NCBI GenBank assembly: GCA_001643675.2
Contig: LSRY02000020.1
Location: 1,109,501 to 1,173,500, forward strand
DNA: 64,000 nt
Origin: Monocercomonoides exilis
Lineage: Eukaryota > Preaxostyla > Oxymonadida > Polymastigidae
Reading direction: 5' to 3'
Shown here: positions 1 to 12,271 of the stretch, in pieces
How the letters are laid out: every line of letters begins with the position of its first letter
Position numbering within the stretch: position 1 is the stretch's first letter
Notes under the pieces: generated by a model
Database searches by the model: none
The model's input: the letters and a program-made list of their open reading frames with translations, nothing else
What the model was told of the DNA's origin: nothing
Translations under genes and position numbers: made by a program

Positions 1-1090
1 AAACGTTGCGTTAGGTGAGAAGTGTGGGACGGAAGTATCAGAAGATGGATGTGATGTTTTCCGCACCAAGATATGACGGGATGGCAAAGACAAGAAGAAT
101 GATTATCGAGAATAATTAATGCGTTAGAAGATGGTCCGTGCAGTTCGACTCGTTTCTCGTTTATTTTTCGTGATAAATTTCGATCATCATTTTATTTAAA
201 TCATTCCTGCTCATCCAACCTGTCCCGTTTGCGATACAGTTTTTCCGATGGAACTTTTATTCCTTTTAATCTTCTGACAACGTCCGAGATGACCACAACA
301 TCACATGATCCAGTGATGTTCCATCAGAAAAACAGAGAAAAATAATGTCGCATTTTTCCTTCGCTGTGCTTCTAGCAGGAAAGCGCATTGTGTTTCTTTT
401 GCAACTATTTATTTCATCTTCTGACTGTTTCATGGTAACTCCGGTCTCATCCATATTGATTATCAGATCTGAAGAAATATGATAATCATCTTTTTCTATT
501 TTAAATAGACATTACCAATTTCTCATATTTTCGATGTTCGAAGCTTTTTGTAGATGCATGTCTATGTATGTTGGTTTTATCAGTTTTAACAATCCGCTTT
601 TATTTATATACCTGCGAGCGCATTTTGTATAATTTTGTTACACTCCAAAGATGGAACGCTTTTCTTATTTTTTTTCATCATAACGTTTTCTGCCTGTAAA
701 AAAATACACAGTTTAAAAATCATTATCGAAATAAATCACACGAATTATTTTATATCCGAAACTGTCAATTTGTTGGAAGAAGATATTTGAGCTCTTGCGC
801 AGTCTTCAATTTCCTCAATTTTTTCTTTATAAAATAACCCTGGTCTGCCTGAGCAATGAGGATCTCTTCCCGCTTTAATTGATGTTATATACCTGTAGAT
901 GGATGAATGAGATACGATTTTTGCTTTAACAAAATCTGAAGGTTTGATTTAATCTTGTTTTAAAAGATAATCAACTTTTTCTGCTTTTGAAGTGAGCCTG
1001 CGAAACCCTGCCAATGCCTTTATAGGAGATAATTTATTGGAAGAGAGAGAGAGGATGGCATGCTGGTATTTTTCATTTGATAAATGGAAA
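1..1090 (-). pseudogene. Decayed pogo/Tigger-type DDE transposase, truncated by window edge
   Basis: Read on the minus strand, this stretch gives pieces of a Tc1/mariner-superfamily transposase of the pogo/Tigger (HTH plus DDE_1) kind, in correct order but broken by stops and frame changes. Near 1060-960 there is an N-terminal helix-turn-helix-like part (SNEKYQHAILSLSS, then KALAGFRRL). Near 900-780 a second DNA-binding-like part follows (IYRYITSIKAGRDPH). At about 460-420 lies IINMDETGV, the usual context of the first catalytic Asp. At about 115-90 LIILDNHSS carries the second Asp, and at 50-1 LLILPSHTSHLTQR matches the family's conserved stretch just after it. The third catalytic residue would lie beyond the left edge. 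At least one in-frame TAA (after LLKQD) and several frame shifts show it is not functional as one gene. No terminal inverted repeat is visible on the right side. The family assignment rests on motif order and spacing; it was not searched. Confidence 0.72.
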
Positions 1091-1413
1091 TTTGATCACA
1101 TGATTTGAAAAAGGTTCTCATTGAAGAAATGAACATTTAGGAATATTTTCAAAGGAAGAAATTAAGAAAATTTATCATGAATTGATTTTTGGTTCGGGAT
1201 TGAAAACGATTAATATTAATGAAATATGTTTTGGACCGAAATGTTAATGATTTTGTATTTTTCTCTGGTTTTGTCTCTGTCTTTCATCATTTCTCCGACG
1301 TTATTAAAAACAAAAACAAAAAAAATATTTTTTTCTTCGGATTTTTTTATGTTTTGATGCAAAACATAAAAGCTAAGATTTTCAGACAAAGACATTATTG
1401 TTGAAACTGAATA
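1091..1413. other. Non-coding gap upstream of the first gene
   Basis: AT-rich DNA between the transposase remnant and the first plus-strand gene. Short open frames exist on both strands but have no family features. The frame of the downstream gene carries a TGA six bases before its ATG, so that gene cannot extend upstream without an additional intron. Confidence 0.5.
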
Positions 1414-4400
1414 ATGCAATTATCGAAACCATTAATTTTATTGTTTTTTGATTTGAAAAAGAATGAATTATTTCTATTGATAACACAGAATTCTGTTACA
1501 AAAGTTAAAATGAAAACGAATAGGATTAATAGAGTTTTATGCGAAAATGGATTTTATGGTGTAATTGTTGTTCTTCACAATGGTGGAGTTATATCGTTAT
1601 GGAATGGAAGAACGCATTCGTTAATTTCAACTCTTACTGTTTATCACGAAGAACTTAAGTCGGTTTGCGAATATAATAAAGAGATTGAACCATTTTCTCA
1701 GTGCATTTTATCTGGCGATCATTGTTCTATTGTGATAGGACATTCATTTTTTCCACGTCTGACAATAATTCCACTTCCAGAATTAATAACCAACAATAAA
1801 GACTTTCCAATTGCTGATAATTCGAAATTGTTTTTGAGAAGCAAAAGCGACATTGAAATGAACAAAAGATCAAAAGCGAGAAATCAAATGACAAATGAAA
1901 TTGTGAAGGCCATACCCATCTTAGTCCATAAAAAAGAACCTCATGGTGATGCCGTTAAACATTTTTCAATTTCAAATGATGACAACCAGCCATTTACAAT
2001 CGAACTTCCTTTATTCAGAAAAGGACTCCAAAAAGAGAAAAAATACCTTCAACGATGTTGTAAACCAGCTTTTGAAGAGTACTTTAAACGTCAAGGAAAA
2101 GAAGTTGAATTTTTTGAGCAACAAATTGTACAAATTGCATTTGTTGAAGACCCGCCATCATTTGGAAGACATCGCGGTGGAACAAGGAAAAGCGAAATCG
2201 TTTGTGCTTTGATGTTTGATGGATCGATCTTGTTCATAGACATATGGCTAAAATTGCTGCTATTTAAATTGGATTGTCCAAATTTCATTGTTAAACGATT
2301 TTCTCTTTGTAAATGTGAAAAGGAGAAGAAAGAAGAGTACATCATGAAGGATAAACGTTCTCTCAATGAATCTGAAGAGAGAAGAACAGAAGGGAGTCAG
2401 GAGATCTTTGGAGATGAACATTTTATTCACAGAACGAGCATGTTATTTTCTGATCAAGATACACATTTAGAAACAGAAAGAGCATTTGATTTAGGAGCAG
2501 ATGATAGCTATCGATTAAATGAGCCGTTCATCGTGTTGGAAGGACGAAATGGGATTCATAAAAGAATGAGAAAGATTGTGGATTTAACACGCTTTTACGA
2601 TGATGCAGAAGAAAAATGGCATATAAAAGAAGAAATGGAAAATCTGGATAATACCGAACAAAATTCTGAACATTTATCTGATTACGAAAATAGAAAGAAG
2701 AACACTTTGGAGTACAAAGACGAAAGCGAAGTTAAGCAACTTAAATGGAAAAATGTTGGAGTTATTTGGTCTGACGCCATTCCTGAACAAAGCGTTTTCT
2801 CAACTGACAAGTTTCCTGATAATAAAAGTTCAACGCCTTCTCCATCTTTTCCTTCTTCTTCCTCTCCTTCATTTCCCTCTTCTGTCCCTCAGCCATGCTC
2901 TTCGTTAAGTTATTCTTCGTCATTCTATACTCATCGTCCTACACTTCCTTCGCCATTTCGTTTTGTTCCTCATCCTGATTTATCAATATTTCCACACCCG
3001 CCTTACTGTTTAAATAGAATATGTATGTTTTTTTAGAAATCACGTGATGATAAAATAATAATCCTTTCATTTTTTGTCTGAAAGAGAACTTTCTATTATT
3101 TGTGCTATATTTGCTTTTTGAATACAATTTCTGTATATTTTGAATAACATCTTTTTCAGTTTTTATGATTTAAGCATTTATTCCTCCCAAATATCTTTAA
3201 TTTTCTTCTTTTTTAATCTTCCATAAAATATGCATATATTATGTTTAAATAATTAGTGACAGATGAATGCTTCTCATGTGATTCGTTGGACAAGAGTAAG
3301 AAAAGCTTCAATTGTATCAGCATGAAAGAAGTAGGAGATCAAACAAAACACGATGAATGCGGCAGTGATTATTTGTTTGTCCATCCAAATGACCTGATGA
3401 GAGATGTTCTATTTGATCAATTGACCAGAAAGGATTGTGAAGAAGACGAAAGATTGAAGGAAATACCACAAATAGATGCAGATGATCATCAAATACCTGC
3501 AAGACCGTATTTTGCTTCTCAAATTGATACTTCTTCTTCCTCTTCCTCTTCCTCTTCCTCTTCTTCAACTTCATTTCCATTCTCCACGTCATCCACTTCA
3601 GATAATTCTTCTCTCTCATCTCCTTTTCCTTTCGTCCACATCCATCTTCATTTCATCCCACCTCCACGCGAATTGTCAAAAGCAGAACAAAAATATCAGT
3701 CATTCATGTTCAATCAGATGAACAAAAGTGACAAAGCAGAAGACAAAAGAGAATCTCAAAAAAGAAAGATCTCTTTGTTTATGCCATCTTCTTCACAGAT
3801 AGATGACTCATTGTCTTCTTCCATTCTTCCCCCTCATTTGTATACATCTGCATATCCTTATATCGAATCTTCACATTACAATCCTTCTGTCAGCTTGCCT
3901 TCAACAATTTCTGAATATTTCAGTGCATTTTCCTTGTCCTTTTCAGCATTTATGTCTTCTCTTCCTTTGTCACAGCTCAAAACCCCTCAAACAATTGATA
4001 ATCCTCAATTTCCTAGCTCATTTCTGTCATTTTCACATTATGTTCCTCCTTTCCCAATAACATCAGAGACACAAATAAGAAAAGGAGAATCTTACTCAAA
4101 GACACACTTCATTTCTCGTGTTCATTTGACTCCGCCGTATTCTTCTTCTTTATCATCATCATCTTCTTCTTCTTCTTCCTCTTCCTCCTCCTCCTCCTCT
4201 TCTTCTTCTTCTTCTTCTTCTTCCATTCCATCATCATCATCGTCATCCACATCATCATCACTTCCGTCATCTTCTCCTCCTCCATTTCATCCCACTTCTC
4301 AGTTTCATTCACCAAAAAATCATTTCATTTCGTCAAACTCACAAAGTCATTCAGATTTCTCTTCAAAAGCAAATTTTGACAATTCAAAAGGAACAAAGAA

Positions 4401-4995
4401 TTCATCAGACAAAATATGGAATGTTATTTCAGATACTCCAAATCACAAGAAAGAAAGAAAAGACACGAAAATTCATTGCATAGACATCGAAAATGGAAGA
4501 GTTGAAGAAAGAAAGAGAGAAACACTCGAAAGAGGTGAAGTTGAAGAAGACGAAGAAGAAAGAAACGATTCATTTGAAAAATGGATGAGAAAATTGTATT
4601 TTCTGAAAGAAAAGCAAAGAAGAGAAAAAGAAAGAAAAGAGAAAGAACAAAAAGAAGACAATGAAAAAAAAGAGAGACAAAAGGAGAATCAAATATCTGA
4701 GTGTTTCAGAGGAAGAAATAAAGAGAGAGAAGAAAAACGAGAATATTTCAATGAAAAGAAAGAAAGAAATGCACAACACACTCAACATGAAAAGGGCAGA
4801 AGAAGAGGCAGATGGGAAAGAGTGGCAGAAAACATCAAATCAATTCGGTCTTCACAAGATGGATGTTTCTATCATCAGACTCAGTTTCCTTCTTGTGAGT
4901 CTGATGAATGTGTGTATCTCAGATTCAACAAAGCTGCTCATTCTGTGTTTGTTTCGCCTTCAGCCCCAAAAAAGTTTGAAGAGGGAAAAGGATAA
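1414..4995 (+). CDS. Hypothetical protein, two exons, Ser-rich with charged coiled-coil-like C-terminus
   Basis: Exons 1414..3022 and 3257..4995 join in phase 1 across a 234-nt intron (donor GTATGT, acceptor TTAG), giving 1115 residues; both exon frames fit exactly. I do not recognise the family. The first 300 residues have folded, beta-rich character, for example GVIVVLHNGGVISLWNG and CALMFDGSILFIDI, which look like blades of a WD40-type propeller, but no clear WD repeat can be counted. The middle is charged. Residues around the splice junction and most of exon 2 are Ser/Pro rich, with a poly-Ser run near 4141-4240 encoded by mixed TCT/TCC/TCA codons. Near 4440-4800 follows a strongly charged Glu/Lys/Arg segment likely to be a long helix or coiled coil. 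The ATG at 1414 is the first in frame after a stop. The nearest neighbour downstream is a cyclin on the same strand. Confidence 0.68.
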
Positions 4996-5447
4996 CCATT
5001 ATCCATATGGGTGTGCTATGATAATCATTTTCAAAAAAGCAGAATTTTTTATTTTTCTTTAAAACTTATTTCATAATTTAACATTTTGGTGAGGTTTTGC
5101 TATCTCTTCTAAAATGATTTTTTTTGTTGAAATAATTTCATTTAAAGATAATTTTTAAACAAAATGAGAGAGATTATGAATAAATTTCAAAAAAAGAAAG
5201 AGGAAAAGATTACATCCTCTCTCATATTTGGAGTTGACGATTTTTGGAACAAACAGATTTTTATCAAAAAACATTGAATTTGCATCAATCAGAATTTATC
5301 AGTATTTATTTTATTGTTCAATTTAAATTTATTCTCAGAAACCATCAAGCTTATTATGATTCAAAAATAATTATTTCTCTCATGATTATAATGGTATATT
5401 TTCCCATTATTAGTTCTGTGTTCTCGAAAAGAACAGATCCAGACTTG
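4996..5447. other. Intergenic gap
   Basis: AT-rich sequence between two plus-strand genes. Two in-frame ATGs at 5382 and 5391 could extend the downstream cyclin by about 20 residues, but the base composition there is still intergenic in character and turns GC-richer only after 5448. Confidence 0.5.
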
Positions 5448-7433
5448 ATGTTGCGATCAAGCGTAGATTGCAGCCAGGGACAGCTTGGCGAGAGCCAAAG
5501 CTTTTTGCCCCCTGCAGCTGACAACGAATACGCGGAACAAGCAGCTCCCAACGATTTGGTACCTTCGAGCAGGATGGAGCTGTGCCTGAGCAATGACAAG
5601 CGCCATATGCTGTCTCAAGGCGTATACGCGCAGAACATTGTTGAGATGATTCCATCAGAGGAGTTTTTCGACATTGCGGTGCACCAAGGATGCAGCGCAG
5701 AGGAGCGCAATGTGCCTGCTGGAGAACTTCTCGTTTCACGTGCTGCAAGACAGCTCTCGAGCTATCTGCGCTCGTCGCAGCAGGGCATGCAAGCATATAT
5801 TCGGCAGATCATTCAACTGTTCCAACTCGACGAAGAGGTGCTGTTTCTTTCATTGCGAAAACCTTTTTTTCAAAATGTTTCATTTTTTTCTTTTTTTAAT
5901 GGAAATCACTCGTTGCATTGCAGGTATTTTTGACAGCAGTGGTGATTCTGTTCCGCTATGTGAAATCAGCCAGTTTGCCAATTTTTAAATTGAAATTTCA
6001 AAAACATATCTTTTGTGGATTGGTTTGTTTCAGGGGCGTTTTTGAAAGTGAAGCAGGAGTCTGAGCTGTACTATCTGATCCTGCTGAGTGTGGTGATTGC
6101 ATGCAAAGCGCTGCTGGACATCCCAATCAATTCGGGACAGATAGCGCGCTTCTTCCAATGCGATCCATCGAATGTGTTCCGAAACGAGGTGCAGATCATG
6201 AAGAGCCTGGGATGGTCGATCTTTTATGGAAGATGCGATCTGGAGGACGATGAAAAGGCTCTGGCGTTGGAAACAAACGGGATTGTGGGCGGCAGCACAG
6301 GCGAAGAAGCAGAAAGGCTGCTGTTCCATCCACTATCACTGTCTACGATTGTTCCTGTGGATGTGTATCTGTGCCTGACATGTTCGAAGGAGAAGCCGTT
6401 CCTCCAGCTGGGGACGATGGTCAATGGGCAGCTGCGCCAGAAAAGGAAGAGGAAGAACGCAGGTGAGATGGGGATGCTATTGAAGTTTGGGCAGAGTGGT
6501 CTAACAGCGCTGCTGTTTCAAGAGGAAGAGCTGAACAACACACCATTGGGACAGAGTGAGTGGAGAGAAGAGAATGAAGAGGCAAACAGCGAGTCAGAAA
6601 CAAATACAGAAGAGGATGCAAACTCATTGTCTTCAGATGAGTTTGGAGAAAACGTTGAGATGAATGCAATGGAATCGCCAGCCACAAAAGTTGAAGAAGA
6701 AGAAGAAGAAGAAGTCATTGTTGAGGCGAATGAGATAAGTGATGAGAGTGATGAATCAGAAGAAGAGAAACAAGAAAAGAGATTTGAAGAAAATGAGGAG
6801 AAAAGAGTTGAGGTGGAGATTGAAGAAGACGAAGTTGCAGAAACAAAAGCATCAGAAACACAACCTTCTTCTTATCGTTCACACACGTCTTTGAAGAGCT
6901 GGGGAAGGCAGAAGTTGTCATTTGGTCTTCTACTCATGCTGCTTGTTGTGGGAATAGCAGCATTTGTGATGTTGTGCTGTCCAATGATTGATGCTCCACA
7001 CGCTCTGTTCACAAGACATTCAACACAAATCAGTGGAAACACGCAGTTTGAAGAATATCAAGGCAGATTTGATGAAGTGAGACAGGCAGCTGAAGTTCAA
7101 CTTGGCAAAAAGAATGGAGAGCTTATGTTGCTGGCAGTTAACACAGGAAAGGAGGAAAAGAGCGAGAAGAGCAAAGAAAGCAGCGAAGAAGAAGAAAAGA
7201 AGAAAGAGTCGAGCGGGGCATCGTTCAGCATCGAGACAGTGTTCTCGACTGTGATGATTGCTGGATCGAGTCAGTTGGCGTCGGTGCTGATGGTCTGCAC
7301 GAGCTGTGCATCGTCAGCGTTTGGAGTGGAAACGGAATGGTCTTCGACGTTTGTGTCGTCTGTCGCAGTCACAGCGACAGCCACACAGCAAGTCTCATTC
7401 AATTCTGTGGGGATGGTCTTGGTCATGGCATAG
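5448..7433 (+). CDS. PHO80-like cyclin with predicted transmembrane segment
   Basis: Exons 5448..5837, 5924..5972 and 6034..7433 join in frame (phase 0, then phase 1), giving about 612 residues. The joined product has a single cyclin box at about residues 70-225: a first-helix region with SYLRSSQQGMQAYIRQIIQL, then FLTAVVILFRYVKSA from the 49-nt middle exon, then SVVIACKALLDIPINSGQIA and VQIMKSLGWSIFYG. This is the pattern of PHO80/PCL-type cyclins, which bind and activate a cyclin-dependent kinase. After it comes a Glu-rich stretch (about 290-420) and a hydrophobic segment (about 440-465, FGLLLMLLVVGIAAFVMLCC) that should cross a membrane, followed by another acidic part and a Ser/Thr/Val-rich end. 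A membrane helix is unusual for a cyclin. The start could instead be ATG 5382. The second donor (GTTTGC) is weak on paper but the frame and the cyclin alignment support it. Confidence 0.8.
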
Positions 7434-8366
7434 ATATGCTTTGTGTGTTCTCCTTTGCCACAGTCGTTTGCATATTTTATTTTTACTATTTTTTAAGTTT
7501 GTGCTGCGGCTGAAGAGGAGAAAAGAGGAGAAAAGAAGGGAAGTTGGAAGTGAAAATGATGAAAGATGTTGACGAATGTAAATATCACTTTTTGATTGTT
7601 TTTCCTGTCGAGGTTATTATTGCGTAACATTTTTTTCGTACCTTTTTCTTTTTTTACACTCTTTTTGTATTATTTGCTTTTATTTGTCTTTTATTACCAT
7701 TTCCACTTTTTTTTTAAACATCTTTTTTGGATTCTCATTTCTTCAATGATGAGTTAGAATCAAAGAATCACACTCATTGAGTTTTCCCCTTCCTTTTCTT
7801 TTGCTTTGAAAAATGCGTATTTCTTTTTTAATTGTGCTGTTTCTGCCTTTTGGTGAGCTCAAATCATTTTATTTTTGAGAATTTCTTCTTTTGCTGCAAC
7901 AATCAGTTTTGGAGGGTAATGTTCACGAGAGCAAAAAGAAAAAATAAAGAGCACAGAAACGAGCAAAACATTAACCAAAAAACACAAAACTCAAATCACA
8001 ATAACAACGAAATTTTTAACATCAAACAAAAAACAAATTTCTGGTTGATTGGCAAGAGCTTTTGCCTCGAATTTGACATGCAACTGAACAAAAACATGCT
8101 TAGAGCTTAAAATTATATCTTTCATCAAACATTTGCATCGGCATTCTGCTCCTTGAATTTTTTCTTTAATTGTTGTTTTTCCGCTTGTTCTCGAGCCAAA
8201 AACAGGTTTTTCATTGACGCAGCTGAAAACAATATTTGGCGCAACAGACGCGCAAGATTACTCACAATAAGCAGAGATATCCTCAGAGATTTTCACAAAA
8301 CATCTTTTCATCGGTCGCTGTACCCAGAGTCCAAAGGTTGTTTATTGCAAATCAATCAGCAAAAGC
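7434..8366. other. Intergenic gap between cyclin and CDC25 genes
   Basis: AT- and T-rich DNA with no recognisable gene. One possible tiny spliced frame (7813..7852 joined to 7907..7947, 26 codons, hydrophobic start) is described under findings but is not called as a gene. Confidence 0.5.
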
Positions 8367-11300
8367 ATGTCCGCACAATGCCAACGCGTCCAGGAGTCGT
8401 TTGGACGACGGAGAAGCGGCTGGAGTGAGAAGCAGCGATGGATGCAGAGCTTCAAACGAAATTCAAACTATGGAAAAAAGTTTGACTTGATGCTTTTTAT
8501 TACATTTGTGAAGGGGCAGATCAACTTTGGAAATTTGAACCAGAAAACATAAAATTTAATGAATAAAAATACCAGAGGAAGCGGCGAGGAAAATGACGGG
8601 CGCCCATCTGGACCCCAAACACGCGATGAAATCACTGCCCCTAGAGGTTTGAAGGCTGTTTTTTCATTTTTTCACCTTTTTTTTCAACATTTTGCTTCAT
8701 ATCATTCCCAAACACTTCCTAATTGTTTATTATCTTTGTATTTGATGAATACAATTTATTTCCTTGTTTGTTTCGAACAGATGAAAATTCACACAATGTT
8801 CACTCACATTTTGATTCAACATCTGATCTTCATGAAATTAGAGAGGGTGTGATCAGGGCAGAAAATGAAAGATTGCTGATATTTGAGCCAGAGGAGGAAG
8901 AACCGAGCGTGAAGATTGCAAGCTATGAGCCGCCGATTCCAGCGGTTGAAGATCTCGGAAATTGGTACATCGCCCCTGAGACTGTATGCGAGTTCTTTGA
9001 ATATTCGAAAGATATTGATGATGAATTTTTGAAAAATATTTTTTTCTTCAAATGTTTGCACGCTGCATGCAAACTTAAATTTGGAACGCCCCATAACATC
9101 GAAACATTTATTTCTGCTTTGCTTGTCGTGCTTTTTCAACTTTTTGAAAAATGATTTTTTCTGCTTTTTGGATGAATTCTGCGTTGAAAATCGTTAACAT
9201 TTATGCTGACATTGGCAGATGGCCGATTTGTACTTGGGAAAGTACCCAGGATTCAGCTTTGTTGTTGTGGACTGCAGATATCCGTATGAATATGTATGTT
9301 TTCCAATCACATCGCTTCGCACTTATTTTTCTGTTGAGCCGAGATGATTTTTTTTATTTCTTTTTATGAAGTGTGTGGAGTGGGTTGATGTTTATGCTGT
9401 TCATTTTTTATTTCGTCAATTTTTTTTTTCATTTTCTCAATCTCTGTGTCGCATATGTGCATCATTGTGTTTCCACAAATGCAGAAAAGAGGTCATCTGA
9501 TAAATGCTGTGAACATATTCACGGCATTCCAGCTGGCGCAATTCTTTTTCCTGAATCCAATAGATAGCCCGAATGTCATTTATGTGTTTCATTGTGAGTT
9601 TTCGACTGCCAGAGGTATTTGCAAGCTTATTTGGTTGTCTTCTGAAGCATTTGATGATCATGCTTTGCTTTCTTTATCACCCGTCCCGATCACAGCTCCT
9701 CTGATGGCGCAATGTCTGCGATACCTCGACCGCTGTGTGAGAGGAGAATATCCCAAAGTGTATTATCCGCATGTTTTTGTGCTCAAAGGAGGGTTCAGCA
9801 GAATGTTCGAAACATACAGCAACTCTGAAGTGTGTTCATTTGTCTTCTTGTTTTCTTTCCTTATTTTCAAATTCATTTTCTTGTATATTTCTATCTTTTT
9901 TTTTCTTTTTTGTTGTTGTTGTTGTTACAACTGTTCTTTTACTGTTGGAATATTCTACTGCTGTGTTGTGTGTATTGTGTGTGTGTTGTTCAATCGGTCT
10001 GATATCTTACAGAGATTCTTTTCGACCGGAGCTGAATACATCAAAATGGACGAGGAGAAATACATTCTCCAGTGCCTGCGATACGGGGTGGAAAAGAAAA
10101 AGGGGAATGATTGGGTAAATGAACTGAAGCATCTGAAAAGAGAAGAGCTGCTCCGTTCGCTGCCAACAGACTTTGGCTGCGAAGACTTTCTGAAACTGGA
10201 AATGGTGCTGACCAACCCAGCCATCGCTGAGATGCGCTCGATGCCGCCGACGGATGTGCTGATAGCTGGCATGGACAACGCCAGGCGGAGCAGAAGAGAG
10301 AAAGAAGGAAGAGACAGAAAGGGATTCCCCACTGAAGAGATAAAAGAAGAAAAAGAAGAAAAAGAGAAGGAATGCAAAAGAGAGGCAGATTCAGAAGCCA
10401 ATCGGGATTCGCCTGTCCAAATCACATCCAACTCACCGCAGAGTGTCGCAGAAACACCAAAAGGGCAAATTCGCCCGCTGCCAGTGATATTTGAGATGGC
10501 TGCAGCTAACAAAGAGACAGCAGGGAAGACGAATGGCAAAGCAAAAGAAGAGAAGACGATGCACAACGGCAGTTCTCATCCATATTGCTTCTCATCTTCG
10601 CCTTCAGCCTCTTCTTCTTCATCGCCATTTTATACTTCTTCTTCTTCTTCTTCTTCTTTCTCTTCTTCTTCTTCCTCTTCGTTCAGTTTTGTCCCATTCG
10701 AATTGTCTGCCCAGCTCTCCTCGTCGTTTGCTGTCTACACGCCCCACACAGCCACCACACGCATTCTAACAATCGACGGCAAAGACGGCGAAAGGGCTGA
10801 AGACGAAGCAGACGAAAGTGCTGCGACGCTTGCTGCTCGTTTGGCATCTGGCAGAATGTGCTTTGTGGAGTCGCCTTCAATCTCATTTTCATCTTCTTTG
10901 ATGAGGGCCTATTCTTCCTCTTCTGCTTCTTCTGCCTCTTCTTCCTCTTCCTTCCTTTTTCGTCCATCTGCTCTGACTGTGCCAGAAGTGCTGCTCATGC
11001 AACGCCTTGTGGAAGAAGAAAATTGCAGCCCCAAAGGCAAAAACAAGAAAAGCAACAGAAAGGATGAATCTGATTGTGAAGTGGAAGAAGAGGAAGAGGA
11101 GGAGGAAGAAGAAGAGAAAGAGAAAGAGAAAGACGAAGGAGTTGCAGATGTTGACAGCGACTCGTCAGACATTCTGTCGCTTCCGCACTTTCCAGGAAGC
11201 AACAGCCTGCCATTCGACTGCAACTTGCCATCGGCAAACTTAGAAAACGACGACGACGCTTTTCTGATGAACATTTCGAGACATCCGCCTTCTGAGCAGC

Positions 11301-12271
11301 AGAAACAGCCTTCACTTTCTTCTCTGCCTGAAACACAAACAGAAACACAGCCATCTGACAACGAATCCATTCCAATTCTTCCTTCTTCTTCTTCTTCCTC
11401 CTCCTCATCTTCTCTCTCTTCTTCTCCTTCATCTGCAGCCTCATCCAGCACTCCTTCTGCTGAGTGTTCTCCTTCGCTGCTGCTGACACCCTCGCACTTC
11501 TTCCACTTCTCGCCTGTGACGTCGCCCGATGTGAATCCCCCGCTGCCTGACGAGCTGTCCCCGCAGACGCTTTCAGACTGCCTGGACATCGCATCAGCAG
11601 CGGCACAGCCAGCGCTATTCTGCGCCTCGCCTTCTGCCTGGACAGCACTCCCCACACGCTGCCTGCCTCCAAACAGCAGCCCCGCCGATGTGTCTGCATA
11701 TCCCCCTTCTTTTGCACCTGCTTTTGAGTCTGCTTTTGCAGCAGAGCCTGCGCCTGCCTCTTCGCTTGGGCTGGCGGGGCTTCTGAGGGCAGCAGCAGAA
11801 ATGGGCAGATGGCAGGGCAGCTGGGCAGCAGAGAAAGAGAACAGCTCGAAAGACGGGAGGGAAGAAGGAGAGAATCCAGTCAGCCCAGAACAGAGTGAAG
11901 AAGTGCTTGGAAACAGAAGCCAAAGCCAAAGCCAAAGTCAAAGTCAAAGCCAAAGTCAAAGGAGAGGGGCAGTCAGCGGAAGAGCGGGCATTGCATTCCG
12001 CCTGTTGGACTCGCCTGTGCAGCCGAACGTGTCTGTTCCGACACAAACACCGAACTGTTCAGGCAGACGCAACTTGTGTGCAGCACATTCAGCATACACA
12101 GCCACATACACAGCTGTTGAATTGCACATGGCATCTGAATCGAGAATGCCATCAGCTGCGCCGAGGGAGTCTTTCTTGTCTTCTTCTTCTCTTTTTGCTC
12201 CCAACAGCTCCTCTGTCTTTGAATCTGATGGGTTTCTGAGAGCGCCATTTCTGAGGAATGACTCAGTGTAG
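8367..12271 (+). CDS. CDC25-type dual-specificity phosphatase with long disordered C-terminal tail
   Basis: Seven exons (8367..8479, 8576..8646, 8781..8983, 9219..9293, 9485..9614, 9696..9829, 10013..12271) join in frame to 994 residues. CDC25 removes inhibitory phosphates from the Thr/Tyr pair of cyclin-dependent kinases and so starts mitosis. The rhodanese-fold catalytic domain begins near residue 120: YIAPETMADLYLGKYPG, then VVVDCRYPYEY (144-154), then GHLINAVN, then the CX5R loop HCEFSTAR with catalytic Cys191 and Arg197. YPKVYYPHVFVLKGGF follows, the CDC25 signature after the loop. No key residue is missing. Residues from about 300 to the end are low complexity: Ser-rich runs, an acidic run, and a (Ser-Gln) repeat at 11918-11962. 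SQ and SP dipeptides in the tail could be kinase targets (inference). The short N-terminal extension (exons 1 and 2) is the least certain part. The neighbour upstream is a cyclin. Confidence 0.9.
11918..11962 (+). repeat. Ser-Gln coding tandem repeat inside the CDC25 tail
   Basis: A six-base tandem repeat of the AGCCAA/AGTCAA type encodes about eight consecutive Ser-Gln pairs. SQ is the target dipeptide of ATM/ATR-type kinases, so the run might be regulatory, but it may equally be a simple slippage product. Confidence 0.75.

Noticed and set aside
1216-1419. Overlapping open frames on both strands just before the first gene
   Set aside because: AT-rich, no conserved features, and the plus-strand one cannot be joined in frame to the downstream gene without passing a stop.
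10909-11655. Minus-strand open frames opposite the CDC25 tail
   Set aside because: Shadows of Ser- and Glu-rich codons; the plus-strand frame continues directly from a firmly identified phosphatase domain.
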